DNA of 42,530 nucleotides, taken from contig NZ_LR733222.1 of NCBI RefSeq assembly GCF_902506435.1, forward strand, positions 1 through 42,530, written 5' to 3'. The notes under the pieces are model-generated. The model was given only the letters and a program-made list of their open reading frames with translations, did no database searches and had not been told where the DNA came from. The translations under genes were made by a program, and so were the position numbers. The stretch comes from Nocardioides sp. AX2bis. GTDB lineage: Bacteria; Actinomycetota; Actinomycetes; Propionibacteriales; Nocardioidaceae. Positions 24,786 to 33,190 of this stretch are shown piece by piece (position 1 is the first letter of the stretch; each line of letters starts with the position of its first letter).

Positions 24786-25502
24786 TCAGCGCCGGAGGGT
24801 CAGGACGACGCTCGCGGCGAGGTAGTAGCCGACGTACAGCAGCGACAGGGCGACGACGACGACGCTCGGGTCCGGGAACTGCAGCAGCAGCACGGCGTAG
24901 GTGACCAGCCAGGCCCCGGCGAGGGAGAGGTTCAGGCCGCGCGCGGTGGCCGTCCGGGAGGGGTAGATGTACTTGATCGGCACGAAGACCAGCACCACGC
25001 AGGCCAGCAGGAGCGCCGACGTCACGCCGGACGAGACGTCGAGCACGATGACGTAGAACGCCACGACGTTCCAGTAGCTCGGGAAGCCCAGGAAGAAGTG
25101 GTCCTCGGTCTTGGCGTCGGTCCGGCAGAACTGGTAGCTGGACGCCAGCAGCGGCAGCACCGCCACCAGGGTGCCGAGGCTCCCCTCGGGCAGGTAGCCG
25201 CCGTACCAGAGCAGGAAGACCGGCGCGAAGCAGTAGGTGATGTAGTCGACGACGTCGTCGAGGCGCGCCCCGTCGAAGTTCGGGATGACCTCCTTGACGC
25301 GGAGCCGGCGAGCCAGCATGCCGTCGGTGCCGTCGATCAGCAGGGCCAGCAGCAGCCACCACAGGGCGGCGACCTCGTCCCCGCCGACGGCGGCGGCGAG
25401 GGCCAGGAAGGCGATCGCCGTGCCGCTGGCGGTGTAGGCGTGCAGGGCCCAGCCCGCGGCGCGCAGGCGCAGCGGCTCCTCGGCGACGTGCGTCGCGGTC
25501 AT
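24786..25502 (-). CDS. pcs: Phosphatidylcholine synthase (CDP-alcohol phosphatidyltransferase)
   Basis: 238 residues, about eight membrane segments. The CDP-alcohol motif is DGTDGMLARR with GARLDDVVDY: D-2x-DG-2x-AR, a spacer longer than the usual eight residues, then G-3x-D-3x-D. The longer spacer and the VKEVIPNFDG context are typical of bacterial Pcs, which condenses choline with CDP-diacylglycerol. CDPKTEDHFFxGFPSYWN-like text (TEDHFFLGFPSYWNVVAFY) is also Pcs-like. Location: cytoplasmic membrane. ATG 25502 is preceded by GAGGTAA. Another CDP-alcohol enzyme cannot be fully excluded. Confidence 0.85.
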   Translation of the reverse strand: MTATHVAEEPLRLRAAGWALHAYTASGTAIAFLALAAAVGGDEVAALWWLLLALLIDGTDGMLARRLRVKEVIPNFDGARLDDVVDYITYCFAPVFLLWYGGYLPEGSLGTLVAVLPLLASSYQFCRTDAKTEDHFFLGFPSYWNVVAFYVIVLDVSSGVTSALLLACVVLVFVPIKYIYPSRTATARGLNLSLAGAWLVTYAVLLLQFPDPSVVVVALSLLYVGYYLAASVVLTLRR

Positions 25503-25579
25503 GTCGGTGGTTACCTCTCGATCGCGCCCGTTCGGCGTCGTGCGCACAGCCAAGCACGCCGAGGTGGGCTCGACACCAT

Positions 25580-26041
25580 TCAGAGGGCGTCGGGTCGGGG
25601 TGTCGTGGGCACCATCACGGCCCGGAACAGGCCGAACCTGATCAGCCCGACCCCGAGGTTCGCGGCGGCCAGGACCAGGATCTCGGCCGTCCTCGACGGG
25701 TCGGGGTCGCTGACCTGGAGCAGGGCCAGGGACCCGGCCGTCACCGCGAGGCTGAAGGCCAGCAGCGCCAGCCCGAGGACCTGGTGGCGCACCGTCCGCC
25801 GGCGGCCGCGGACCCTGAAGGTGACCCGTCGGTGCCCCCAGGTGCCGGCGATCGTCGAGAGCACCAGCGCCAGGGCGTTGGCCGGCTGGGCCTCCAGGCC
25901 TTCCCGGAACAGCAGGTACAGCAGGGCGTAGAGGACGTTGAAGGCGGCGCCCACGGCCGCGAAGACGACCAGCTGGAGAAGGGTCCTCCGGGATCGCACC
26001 GGGGCAGGCGCGTCGGGGACCGGGGCGTCGAGTGCAGTCAT
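25580..26041 (-). CDS. GtrA-family membrane protein
   Basis: 153 residues, four membrane segments, GtrA fold with FAAVGAAFNVLYALLYLLF and the loop WGHRRVTFR. GtrA proteins help move polyprenyl-linked sugars across the membrane or assist cell-wall arabinogalactan and teichoic acid glycosylation. Nine bases downstream of the vanX-like gene, so co-transcribed with it. Substrate unknown. Confidence 0.85.
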   Translation of the reverse strand: MTALDAPVPDAPAPVRSRRTLLQLVVFAAVGAAFNVLYALLYLLFREGLEAQPANALALVLSTIAGTWGHRRVTFRVRGRRRTVRHQVLGLALLAFSLAVTAGSLALLQVSDPDPSRTAEILVLAAANLGVGLIRFGLFRAVMVPTTPRPDAL

Positions 26042-26050
26042 GTCGGGAGG

Positions 26051-26866
26051 TCAGCCCAGCGCGCGCCGCGCCGCGGGGAAGTCGAAGTACCGGTCCGTGA
26101 ACGGCTCGGCGGCGAAGGTGTAGTGCCACCACTCGTTGGCGTAGTTGGTGAATCCGGCGTTCTCGAGCAGCGACTTCAGCAGGAGCCGGTTGTCCCGGGC
26201 CTCCCCCTGCACGCGTGGGTCGAGGGTGTTCGAGAGCGTGTCGAAGCAGTCGTACCCGGTGCCCATGTCCACGGAGCTGTCGGGGAAGCGCTCCTCGTAC
26301 GGCGCGTAGCACGGCACGAGGCCGTCGCTCGGGCGCCACCGCGGCTGCCGGACGGCGGGCAGCTCCACGAGCGTGAGGTCGACGGTGCTCCCCCGGCTGT
26401 GCCCCGACCTCGCGGCGATGTAGCCGTCCTCGAACAGCGCCGACTTCTCCACGTCGGGGTAGAACTCGGCCTTCATCCGGTCGTCGCGCAGCCGCTCGGC
26501 CCACCCGACGAAGTCGTCGACCGCGGTCTGCGGCCGGTAGCAGTCGTAGACCTTGAGCGAGTAGCCCCTCGCCAGCGCTGCGTCCTGCGCCTGCGCCAGC
26601 GCCTCGGCCGCGGGCCTGGTCAGGATGCAGAGCGGGTCTCGGTAGGCGTGGATGCGTCGGCCGACGAAGTTGTGCTTCGTCGTGTACCGGATGTCGTGCA
26701 GGATCGTCGGGTCCACCTCGTCGAGCGCCACGAAGACCGGTGGTGCCGTCCTCGGCTCGGGCTGGGCCGAGGCGACCTGCTGCGAGGGCGCCAGCAGGAC
26801 GACCAGGCCGAGCAGTGCCGTCAGCAGTGATCGGGCGAGGCGACGGGGGTCAGGACCGGCGAACAT
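26051..26866 (-). CDS. Secreted D-alanyl-D-alanine dipeptidase, VanX family
   Basis: 271 residues. Signal peptide (RSLLTALLGLVVLLAPSQQVASA, cleavage near 37). Peptidase M15D: zinc ligands His and Asp in SGHSRGSTVDLTLV, and the Glu and last His in ANEWWHYTF; the substrate Arg in CYRPQTAV is also present. With a signal peptide it acts outside, so peptidoglycan turnover or D-Ala recycling is more likely than vancomycin resistance; no vanH/vanA is adjacent. A -10 element 8 bases before the ATG implies a leaderless message. Four Cys in the mature part may form disulfides. Confidence 0.88.
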   Translation of the reverse strand: MFAGPDPRRLARSLLTALLGLVVLLAPSQQVASAQPEPRTAPPVFVALDEVDPTILHDIRYTTKHNFVGRRIHAYRDPLCILTRPAAEALAQAQDAALARGYSLKVYDCYRPQTAVDDFVGWAERLRDDRMKAEFYPDVEKSALFEDGYIAARSGHSRGSTVDLTLVELPAVRQPRWRPSDGLVPCYAPYEERFPDSSVDMGTGYDCFDTLSNTLDPRVQGEARDNRLLLKSLLENAGFTNYANEWWHYTFAAEPFTDRYFDFPAARRALG

Positions 26867-26873
26867 GCTCGGC

Positions 26874-26879
26874 ACCCTA
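26874..26879 (-). promoter_or_regulatory. -10 element of a leaderless vanX-like transcript
   Basis: TAGGGT reads leftward at 26879-26874, seven bases before the ATG at 26866. A sigma-A promoter here would start transcription at or within a base of the ATG. Confidence 0.5.
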
Positions 26880-26930
26880 GTCAACGGCGGTCGTCCCCCC
26901 TCCGTCCGCCGCGTTCGCCGAGCCGGCGCC

Positions 26931-28607
26931 CTACTCGTCCCGGCGGTAGACCTCGGCCCCTCGTGCCCAGGCCGTGACCGGGTCTGCGGAGCCGATGTGG
27001 TCCTCGTGGAGGTCGAAGGGGTCCCGGTCCAGCACCACGATGTCGGCCGAGGACCCGACCCGCAGGTTCCCCGAGTCGTCCTGGTGGTTGGCGTGGGCGG
27101 CACCGCTGGTGTACGCCTGCAGCGCCTGGCTCAGGGTGAGGCCCTGGTCGTCGCGCATGGGCGGCTCCTCGTCGCTCTCGTCGGTCCGGCGCGAGGAGCG
27201 GTTCACCAGGGTGTGGATCCCCTCCATCGGCTCGGGCGGGTTGATCGGCCAGTCCGAGCCCCCCGCCACCAGGGCGCCGCTGTCGACGATGTCGCGGAAG
27301 GGGTACTGCCAGTCCAGACGCTCCTGGTCGAGGTAGGGCTCGAGCATCTGCACCGCAGGCGTGTTGTAGCGCGCCCACATCCCCTCGACGTTGGCGATCG
27401 CGTTGAGGTGCTGGAACCGGGCCCGGTCCCGAGGTGCCACCAGCTGCAGGTGGGCCAGCTGGTGGCGTTGAGCGCTGTAACCGTTCCGCCGCCGCGCGGC
27501 GGCGATGGCGTCGAGGGAGGTCCGGACGGCCCGGTCGCCCAGTGCGTGGAAGTGCGCCTGGAAGCCGGCGGCATCCAGCGCGACGACGGCCTCGTCGAGC
27601 TGGTCCGGTGGGAGGAAGGTGATCCCCCGATCACCACCGGAGCACGGACAGCGCGCGCCACCGAGGTACGGCTCGTCGACCGCCATGGTGAAGGTCTCCG
27701 AGACGCCGTCGACCATCAGCTTGACCGATCCCGCGTCCAGCCCCGCCTCCGCGAGGCGCTCGCGCTCGGCCTGGAGGTCCTCGAGCTGTTCCACGCCCCG
27801 GTGGCGGTCCCACCACAGCGCCAGCCGGACCCGCGAGGTCAGCTCTCCCGCCTCCGCCAGGTCGAGATAGGCCTGGGTGGGGTCGTCGATCCCGGCGTAC
27901 CCGCCCACCAGCGCGTCCTGCCACCCCACGATCCCCCACGACTGCAGGTGCGCCTGGGCCTCCCGGAGCGCGTCGCGCTTCTCAGCGCGCGTGGTGTCGA
28001 CCAGTCGGTGGACGAGCTCGGCGGCGGCCTCCCGCAGCGTGCCCGTCGGGTTGCCGTCCTGGTCCCGCTCGATCCAGCCGTCCATGGGGTCGGGGGTGTT
28101 GCGATCGATGCCCGCGAGCTCCAGCGCGCGGGTGTTGACCCAGGCGTTGTGGTGGTCGTTGCTGGGCAGGAACGCCGGCCGGTGGGAGACGATCTTGTCC
28201 AGGGTCGCCGCCGTCGGTCCGGTCGCGTGGTCGAAGTGCTCCAAGGACCACCCGCCGGCGCGGAACCAGGCACCGTCGTCCCGCCCGTCACGGTCGTCCT
28301 GCGCTGCCACCGCGGTGGCGATGGACTGCAGGCACGCGTCCGCGTCCTCGCAGTCGGTGAGCAGGCCGTTGCGCATCTCGAGCCCACCGATCAGCGGGTG
28401 GATGTGCGCATCGTGGAACGCCGGCATCACCAGGCCGCCCCGGGCGTCGAGCTCCTCGACCCGACCGCCGCCGGTCGCCATCTCGTCGCGCACCTGGTCG
28501 AGGGGGCCGATCGAGTAGATGATCTTCCCGCGTACCCCCACCGCGCCGTCATGGTGGTAGCGGAGGCCGTCGAAGACCCGGCCGTTCGCGAAAATCACGT
28601 CAGTCAT
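26931..28607 (-). CDS. YtcJ-type amidohydrolase (Amidohydro_3)
   Basis: 558 residues. Metal-dependent hydrolase: HDAHIHP in beta-strand 1, VKLMVDG with the bridging Lys, HFHALGD, RHQLAHLQ, and a terminal GGSDWPINPPEP Asp. The C-terminal beta domain ends ADIVVLDRDPF. Members cleave formamides and other amide or urea bonds; substrate not readable. Cytoplasmic. GAGG sits 7 bases before ATG 28607. Divergent from the second DUF2231 gene across 194 bp. Confidence 0.9.
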   Translation of the reverse strand: MTDVIFANGRVFDGLRYHHDGAVGVRGKIIYSIGPLDQVRDEMATGGGRVEELDARGGLVMPAFHDAHIHPLIGGLEMRNGLLTDCEDADACLQSIATAVAAQDDRDGRDDGAWFRAGGWSLEHFDHATGPTAATLDKIVSHRPAFLPSNDHHNAWVNTRALELAGIDRNTPDPMDGWIERDQDGNPTGTLREAAAELVHRLVDTTRAEKRDALREAQAHLQSWGIVGWQDALVGGYAGIDDPTQAYLDLAEAGELTSRVRLALWWDRHRGVEQLEDLQAERERLAEAGLDAGSVKLMVDGVSETFTMAVDEPYLGGARCPCSGGDRGITFLPPDQLDEAVVALDAAGFQAHFHALGDRAVRTSLDAIAAARRRNGYSAQRHQLAHLQLVAPRDRARFQHLNAIANVEGMWARYNTPAVQMLEPYLDQERLDWQYPFRDIVDSGALVAGGSDWPINPPEPMEGIHTLVNRSSRRTDESDEEPPMRDDQGLTLSQALQAYTSGAAHANHQDDSGNLRVGSSADIVVLDRDPFDLHEDHIGSADPVTAWARGAEVYRRDE

Positions 28608-28801
28608 GGGTGTGCCTCTTCGTCGGATCTCCGGTGCGGGTCGCGACAAGGTACGTCATCCGAGAGGTGGTGGGTGCCAGGTGGAGCCACCGTCACCTCC
28701 GACACCGGGGTCGGCCCGAGCAGGTGGCGACCATAGTCAGGTTGGTGGCAGGTCCGGCGGGCGATCCTGGCCCCCACACCATCGTCTGAAGGAGCCTCAC
28801 C

Positions 28802-29308
28802 GTGTTCGACCTGATCAACGGCCTGCCCGTCCACCCGCTCGTGGTCCACGCCGTCGTGGTCCTCCTCCCCCTGGCGATCCTCGGCACCATCGCCCTCGCG
28901 GTCCGGCCGGCCTGGCGGATCTCGTACGGTCCGCTGGTCGTCGCGGTGGCGGCCGTCGCCACCGCCCTGGTCCCGGTCGCCACGTCGAGCGGCGAGGCGC
29001 TCGAGAAGCGGGTCGGCGACCCCGGTGAGCACGCCGCGCTGGGCGACCAGCTGCTCTGGTTCGCCCTGCCCGTGCTCGTCCTCTCCCTGGTCCTGGTGGT
29101 CCTCGCCCGTCGCGACCGCTCCCGCACCGCTGACGGGACAGAAAGCACGAGCAGCCGCACCCCCGCGCGCGCTACCACCGCAGTGGCCGTCCTGGCCGTC
29201 CTCGCCTCCCTGGCCTGCGCGGTCCAGGTCTACCGGGTCGGCGACTCCGGCGCGAAGGCCGTCTGGTCGGACCAGGTCAGCGCGGCGCCCTCGTCCACGG
29301 GAGACTGA
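28802..29308 (+). CDS. DUF2231 membrane protein, second copy
   Basis: 168 residues, four membrane segments, clear paralogue of 16763-17260 (INGLPVHPLVVHAVVVLLPLAILGT, ERVGDPGEHA-like KRVGDPGEHAALG, VYRVGDSGAKAVW). GTG 28802 has AAGGAG 7 bases upstream. The response regulator begins 4 bases after its stop, so it is the first gene of a DUF2231-regulator-kinase operon. It may be a membrane sensor or effector of that system. A weak DosR-like site lies at 28727-28740. Confidence 0.85.
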   Translation: MFDLINGLPVHPLVVHAVVVLLPLAILGTIALAVRPAWRISYGPLVVAVAAVATALVPVATSSGEALEKRVGDPGEHAALGDQLLWFALPVLVLSLVLVVLARRDRSRTADGTESTSSRTPARATTAVAVLAVLASLACAVQVYRVGDSGAKAVWSDQVSAAPSSTGD

Positions 29309-29312
29309 CCCC

Positions 29313-29975
29313 GTGGCGACGGTGGGGGTCTGCGAGGACGACGAGGGCATCCGGTCGGTGCTCGTCCGCGGGCTGCGCGCCGGCGGTCACGACGTGGTGG
29401 CCGCGCACGACGGCGCCGAGGCGCTGCGCCTGCTCGGCACCGACAGCGCGGTCGAGGTGGTCGTGATGGACGTCGGGCTGCCCGACACTGACGGCCGCGA
29501 CGTCGTGCAGGCGCTGAAGTCCGCCGGTCAGCACGCCCCCGTCCTCTTCCTCACCGCGCTGGGCGCCACCCAGGACAAGCTGCAGGGCTTCGCCTCCGGG
29601 GGCGACGACTACATGGTCAAGCCCTTCGACCTGCGCGAGCTCCTCGCCCGCGTCGAGGTCCTCGCCGCCCGCGGGCCCCGGGCGTACGGCCCGTCCGACG
29701 GGCTGGTCCTGGACCCCGTCGCCCACGCCGCACGGACCGCGACCGGGGAGGTCCTGCTCACGCCGACCGAGTTCCGGATGCTCGCCGCCATCACGTCCCG
29801 CCCGGGCCAGGTCGTCCGCCGCCGCACCGTCGTCGCCGCTGCCTGGCCCGACGGGTCGGTCGTCGCCGAGAACACCGTCGACAGCTTCATCCGCCGCATC
29901 CGCACGAAGCTCGACTCCATCGACTCCCCCACCGGGATCGAGACCGTACGAGGCGTCGGATACCGCGTCGCGTGA
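29313..29975 (+). CDS. OmpR-family response regulator
   Basis: 220 residues. Receiver: EDD near 7-9, phospho-acceptor Asp near 53 in VVMDVGLPDTDG, FLTALG, and Lys in MVKPFDLRELLARV. C-terminal winged helix (about 130-220): LTPTEFRMLAAI, VDSFIRRIRTKLD, IETVRGVGYRV. GTG 29313 has GGGAGA 8 bases upstream. The kinase start overlaps the stop by four bases. Target genes unknown; the downstream cupredoxin is a candidate. Confidence 0.94.
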   Translation: MATVGVCEDDEGIRSVLVRGLRAGGHDVVAAHDGAEALRLLGTDSAVEVVVMDVGLPDTDGRDVVQALKSAGQHAPVLFLTALGATQDKLQGFASGGDDYMVKPFDLRELLARVEVLAARGPRAYGPSDGLVLDPVAHAARTATGEVLLTPTEFRMLAAITSRPGQVVRRRTVVAAAWPDGSVVAENTVDSFIRRIRTKLDSIDSPTGIETVRGVGYRVA

Positions 29976-31354
29976 GCACCCACGGACCGCCACCCGAGCC
30001 CGTCGCGCGCCGACGGTGGAGCTGGCGCCGTGACGACGGCTCGGACGCCGGCACGTTCCGCCGTCAGCTGGTCGTCTCCACCGCCGTCCTCGGGTCGCTG
30101 GTGGCGCTCGCCCTCGTCGTGGTCGTGCAGGTGGTCCTGTCCGGGGCGGCCGCCAGCGCGATCGACCGCGTGCTGCAGGACCGCGCCGAGGTGGTCGTGG
30201 ACGCGGCCGACACGGCCCCGGCCGCGGCGGGCGTGGTGGTGCCCGACGCCGTCCTGGACCCGGGCGTCGCGGTCTACGACCAGTCCGGGGCCCTCGTCGC
30301 GGGCAACGTCCCCCCGGCCCAGCAGGACGTCTTCTCCGACCTCTCCACCACCGCGGACCCGCAGTCCCGGGAGGTCGACGACACCTACGCAGTGCTGGCC
30401 CGGCCCTTCACCACGGCCGCCGGTGCGCCGGGCGTGGTCGTCCTCGCCGAGCCGCTCGGACCGTACGAGAACGACGAGCGCATGGCCCTGCTGGTCTCCC
30501 TCGGCGCCGGGGCGGTCATCGTCGTCCTGGCCACCCTCCTCGCGGCGTGGGCCAGCCGCCGCGCGCTCGCACCCGTCGCCCGGATGGCGGCGACGGCGGC
30601 AGACTGGAGCGCCCACGACCTCGACCGACGCTTCGACCTCGGACCACCCGGCAACGAGATCCGTGCGCTCGGCGGCACGCTCGACGGCCTGCTGGACCGG
30701 GTCCGTTCGACCATCCGCGCCGAACAGAGGCTCAGCGCGGAGCTGGCCCACGAGCTGCGCACCCCGCTGACCACGATCCAGGCCACCGCCGACCTGATGG
30801 CGATGCGGACCGACCTCGACGCCGAGCTGCGCCACGACCTCGAGCAGATCCAGAAGACCTGTCGCGACATGGGGGCCACCGTGAGCAGCCTGCTCGACCT
30901 GGCCCGCACCGACCACGTCAGCGACGCCACCGGCTGCTCCCTGACCGGGGTGCTCGACGACGTCGCCGACCACCTGGCGGTCGGCGTCGCCCTGCGCCGG
31001 GACGTCCCCGCGGGAACGGTCCTGGACCTCCCGCACGAGCTCGCCGTACGGGTCCTCACGCCCGTGATCAGCAACGCGGCGCGGGTCGCGGACCACGTCG
31101 AGGTGACGGTGGAGGCCTCCGGCAGCCTCGTGCTGGTGCACGTCTCCGACGACGGGCCCGGCGTCCCGCCCGCCTCGGCCGCGGCCATCTTCCAGCCCGG
31201 GTTCTCGACGCACGACAGCAGCGGGCTGGGGCTTCCCCTGGCCCGGCGCGTCGCCCGGAGCGCCGGTGGCGAGCTGGAGCTGGCCGGGATCTCCGAGCTG
31301 GGCGGCGCGACCTTCGTCGCGAGGCTCCCGGGCCGGATCGCGCCCGGAGCCTGA
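29972..31354 (+). CDS. Membrane sensor histidine kinase (HAMP-HisKA-HATPase_c)
   Basis: 460 residues. TM1 about 33-56, an extracytoplasmic sensor of about 110 residues, TM2 about 171-192, HAMP to 245, HisKA with phospho-acceptor His260 in LSAELAHELRTPLTTIQ, then HATPase_c with the N box ISNAARVADHVEV, DDGPGVP and GLGLPLARRVA. The sensor domain has no recognised fold and no obvious metal-binding cluster. Partner of the regulator at 29313. Ends 231 bases before the cupredoxin. Confidence 0.94.
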   Translation: MSTHGPPPEPVARRRWSWRRDDGSDAGTFRRQLVVSTAVLGSLVALALVVVVQVVLSGAAASAIDRVLQDRAEVVVDAADTAPAAAGVVVPDAVLDPGVAVYDQSGALVAGNVPPAQQDVFSDLSTTADPQSREVDDTYAVLARPFTTAAGAPGVVVLAEPLGPYENDERMALLVSLGAGAVIVVLATLLAAWASRRALAPVARMAATAADWSAHDLDRRFDLGPPGNEIRALGGTLDGLLDRVRSTIRAEQRLSAELAHELRTPLTTIQATADLMAMRTDLDAELRHDLEQIQKTCRDMGATVSSLLDLARTDHVSDATGCSLTGVLDDVADHLAVGVALRRDVPAGTVLDLPHELAVRVLTPVISNAARVADHVEVTVEASGSLVLVHVSDDGPGVPPASAAAIFQPGFSTHDSSGLGLPLARRVARSAGGELELAGISELGGATFVARLPGRIAPGA

Positions 31355-31545
31355 CCGCATGGCCTGTTCTCGTCGTCATCTCGTTGCCGTCGCCTGGTTC
31401 GCCCGCCAGGAACGTGCCGAGCAGCAGGTCGGGGCCGGCTCGGCGGCCCGCTGACGTCTCTGGTGCGACCCCGTCGGGGAGCAGTGCAGGACCACGGATC
31501 CACCCCGGGGACCTGGACAAGGTTGTCGCAAGGTGGGCGGCGAAT

Positions 31546-31564
31546 GGTGGAGACGCCCTCCACC
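31546..31564. promoter_or_regulatory. Inverted repeat upstream of the cupredoxin gene
   Basis: GGTGGAG-ACGCC-CTCCACC is a perfect 7-bp repeat ending 21 bases before the ATG at 31586. It may be an operator or a leader hairpin. The rest of 31355-31585 shows no supported gene. Confidence 0.35.
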
Positions 31565-31585
31565 GTCGAGCCACCGGGAGTACCC

Positions 31586-32134
31586 ATGAAGCGTCCACTG
31601 ACCGCGCTGGCGGGCGCCGCCCTGGTGGCTGCCTCGCTGTCCGTCTCGGCCCCGGCGACCGCGAGCGGCGTGTCCTCCGACGACCGCATCCAGATGCAGG
31701 ACGACTGCGAGCAGGTGAGCTTCGAGGCCGCTCTCGGTGGCGGCGCCTGTGGAGGAGACGGCGACACCACGTTCAGCGAGCTGGTGTCCAGCCTGCTCGC
31801 CGGGCGACCGGACGGGAAGTGGCGGATGCACTCCGACGACACGCACGTGCGCCGAGGACATGGCCTGCACATCACGAACACCGGCGGTGAGTTCCACACG
31901 TTCACCGAGGTCTCCAGCTTCGGCCCCGGCTGCGTGTCCGCCATCAACGACCTGATGGGGCTGTCGGGCGCCCCGGCGGCTGACTGTGGTGCCGCCTTCG
32001 GGGACGCACGCACCGCGCTACCGGCGGGCGGCTCCGGCACGCTCCCGACCGCGGGGATGAGCGTGGGGACCCACCTGTTCGAGTGCATGGTGCACCCCTG
32101 GATGACGGCCCGGATCGACGTGCGTCGACGCTGA
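31586..32134 (+). CDS. Secreted cupredoxin-like protein
   Basis: 182 residues. Signal peptide (ALAGAALVAASLSVSAPATAS). The mature part has a blue-copper pattern: a His in EFHTFTEVSSFGPGC and then HLFECMVHPWM near the C-terminus, where Cys167, His170 and Met173 would complete a type 1 copper site. Similar exported proteins carry electrons or bind copper. Two further Cys pairs (DDCEQ, GGGACGG) may form disulfides. GGGAG lies 6 bases before the ATG. Follows the two-component operon on the same strand. Confidence 0.82.
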   Translation: MKRPLTALAGAALVAASLSVSAPATASGVSSDDRIQMQDDCEQVSFEAALGGGACGGDGDTTFSELVSSLLAGRPDGKWRMHSDDTHVRRGHGLHITNTGGEFHTFTEVSSFGPGCVSAINDLMGLSGAPAADCGAAFGDARTALPAGGSGTLPTAGMSVGTHLFECMVHPWMTARIDVRRR

Positions 32135-32151
32135 TCCTTCATGCCCCGGTC

Positions 32152-32952
32152 TCAGCGCACCCGTCGGATCGTTGTCGAGCCGTCAGCGCGCGTTAGGCCG
32201 GAGTCCCGGCGACCGCCGCGGAGCACGACTGCCACACCGGCGATCGCCAGGATGAAGGCCACCCACTGGATGAGACCGAGGGCCGACCAGGCGGACCCGC
32301 TCTCGACGGACCCGTCGGAGAACGCGAGCGTGGTGAAGTCGATCCAGGCGTGCAGGAGCATGCCGAGGATCAGCGTCCCCGAGACACGTCGGGTCAGGTA
32401 GAGCACGGAGCCGGCCAAGAAGGCGACGACGACCTGTTGCACGGTCGAGCCGACTCCCTGCCCGAAGAGCGCGTTCACCGCGTGCAGGAGGCCGAAGAGC
32501 AGACAGCTGAAGAACCACGACGCGGCTTCCCCGAACCGCCCCCGCAGACCGACCAGGCCCGTGCCGCGGGTCAGCAGCTCCTCGCCGAACCCGACGAGCA
32601 GGCAGCCGAGGCCCAGTGCGACCAGGAAGCTCCTCGATCGATCAGCGGCCTCGAGACCACCCAGGACCGAGCCGACACCGGGCAGGACCATGAGCGCCGG
32701 CACAAGCCACACCCAGCGCGGCGCCCTCAGGTCCTCGCGGAGCGCCGGCCTCCACCAGCCCAGCTTGGTCGTCGCGACGGCGAGGAAGACCGAGGCCAGC
32801 GCGACCGGGATCACGATCCCCCGCACCACCGTGTCCGTGGAGTCCCCGACCTCGGTGTAGTCGACGCCGAGCACGCGCCACGTGACGGCCATGATGGCCA
32901 GGTACGCCACGGTGAGGGCGACGGCGATGGACGGGCGGGGTCTGACGATCAT
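32152..32952 (-). CDS. CPBP-family intramembrane metalloprotease
   Basis: 266 residues, about eight membrane segments. Abi/CPBP motifs: GFGEELLTRG (EExxxR type), LLFGLLHAVNA (FxxxH type) and LLHAWIDF. These proteases remove prenylated C-termini in eukaryotes and process peptides or anti-sigma factors in bacteria. GGAGGT is 6 bases before ATG 32952. A DosR-like box at 33016-33029 would leave a leader of about 28 bases, so it probably belongs to the hypoxia response. Converges on the cupredoxin gene. Confidence 0.88.
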   Translation of the reverse strand: MIVRPRPSIAVALTVAYLAIMAVTWRVLGVDYTEVGDSTDTVVRGIVIPVALASVFLAVATTKLGWWRPALREDLRAPRWVWLVPALMVLPGVGSVLGGLEAADRSRSFLVALGLGCLLVGFGEELLTRGTGLVGLRGRFGEAASWFFSCLLFGLLHAVNALFGQGVGSTVQQVVVAFLAGSVLYLTRRVSGTLILGMLLHAWIDFTTLAFSDGSVESGSAWSALGLIQWVAFILAIAGVAVVLRGGRRDSGLTRADGSTTIRRVR

Positions 32953-33015
32953 GGCGCACCTCCGGGAAGACCGGTCCTGCAATCCACGGTAGGAACCGGC
33001 GACCCTCTCGACCAG

Positions 33016-33029
33016 AGGCCCGAAGTCCC
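33016..33029. promoter_or_regulatory. DosR-like box upstream of the CPBP protease
   Basis: AGGCCCGAAGTCCC has one perfect half-site (GTCCC) and nearly equals the site at 22653-22666. Its centre is 70.5 bp from ATG 32952. No second box is seen at 21-23 bp. Confidence 0.5.
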
Positions 33030-33190
33030 GGCTCCCCCGGCCGCCGGGGTGCACCTCCACGGCGGGCCCTCGCGACTAGGACCAAAGAACCAGATGCCGG
33101 CGGACCGATGGCCCCTGGACGCCTCATGGACGCCGGATCACCCTGGAACGATCGGTGATCGCCGAGGTCGCCGCGACCAGGAGAGCCGCC

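Noticed and set aside
26051..26866. Vancomycin-resistance gene vanX
   Set aside because: A signal peptide is present and no vanH, vanA or VanRS genes are adjacent, so a housekeeping dipeptidase is more likely.
31266..31454. Small open frame after the kinase gene
   Set aside because: Mostly overlaps the kinase in another frame; no ribosome-binding site and no recognisable sequence.
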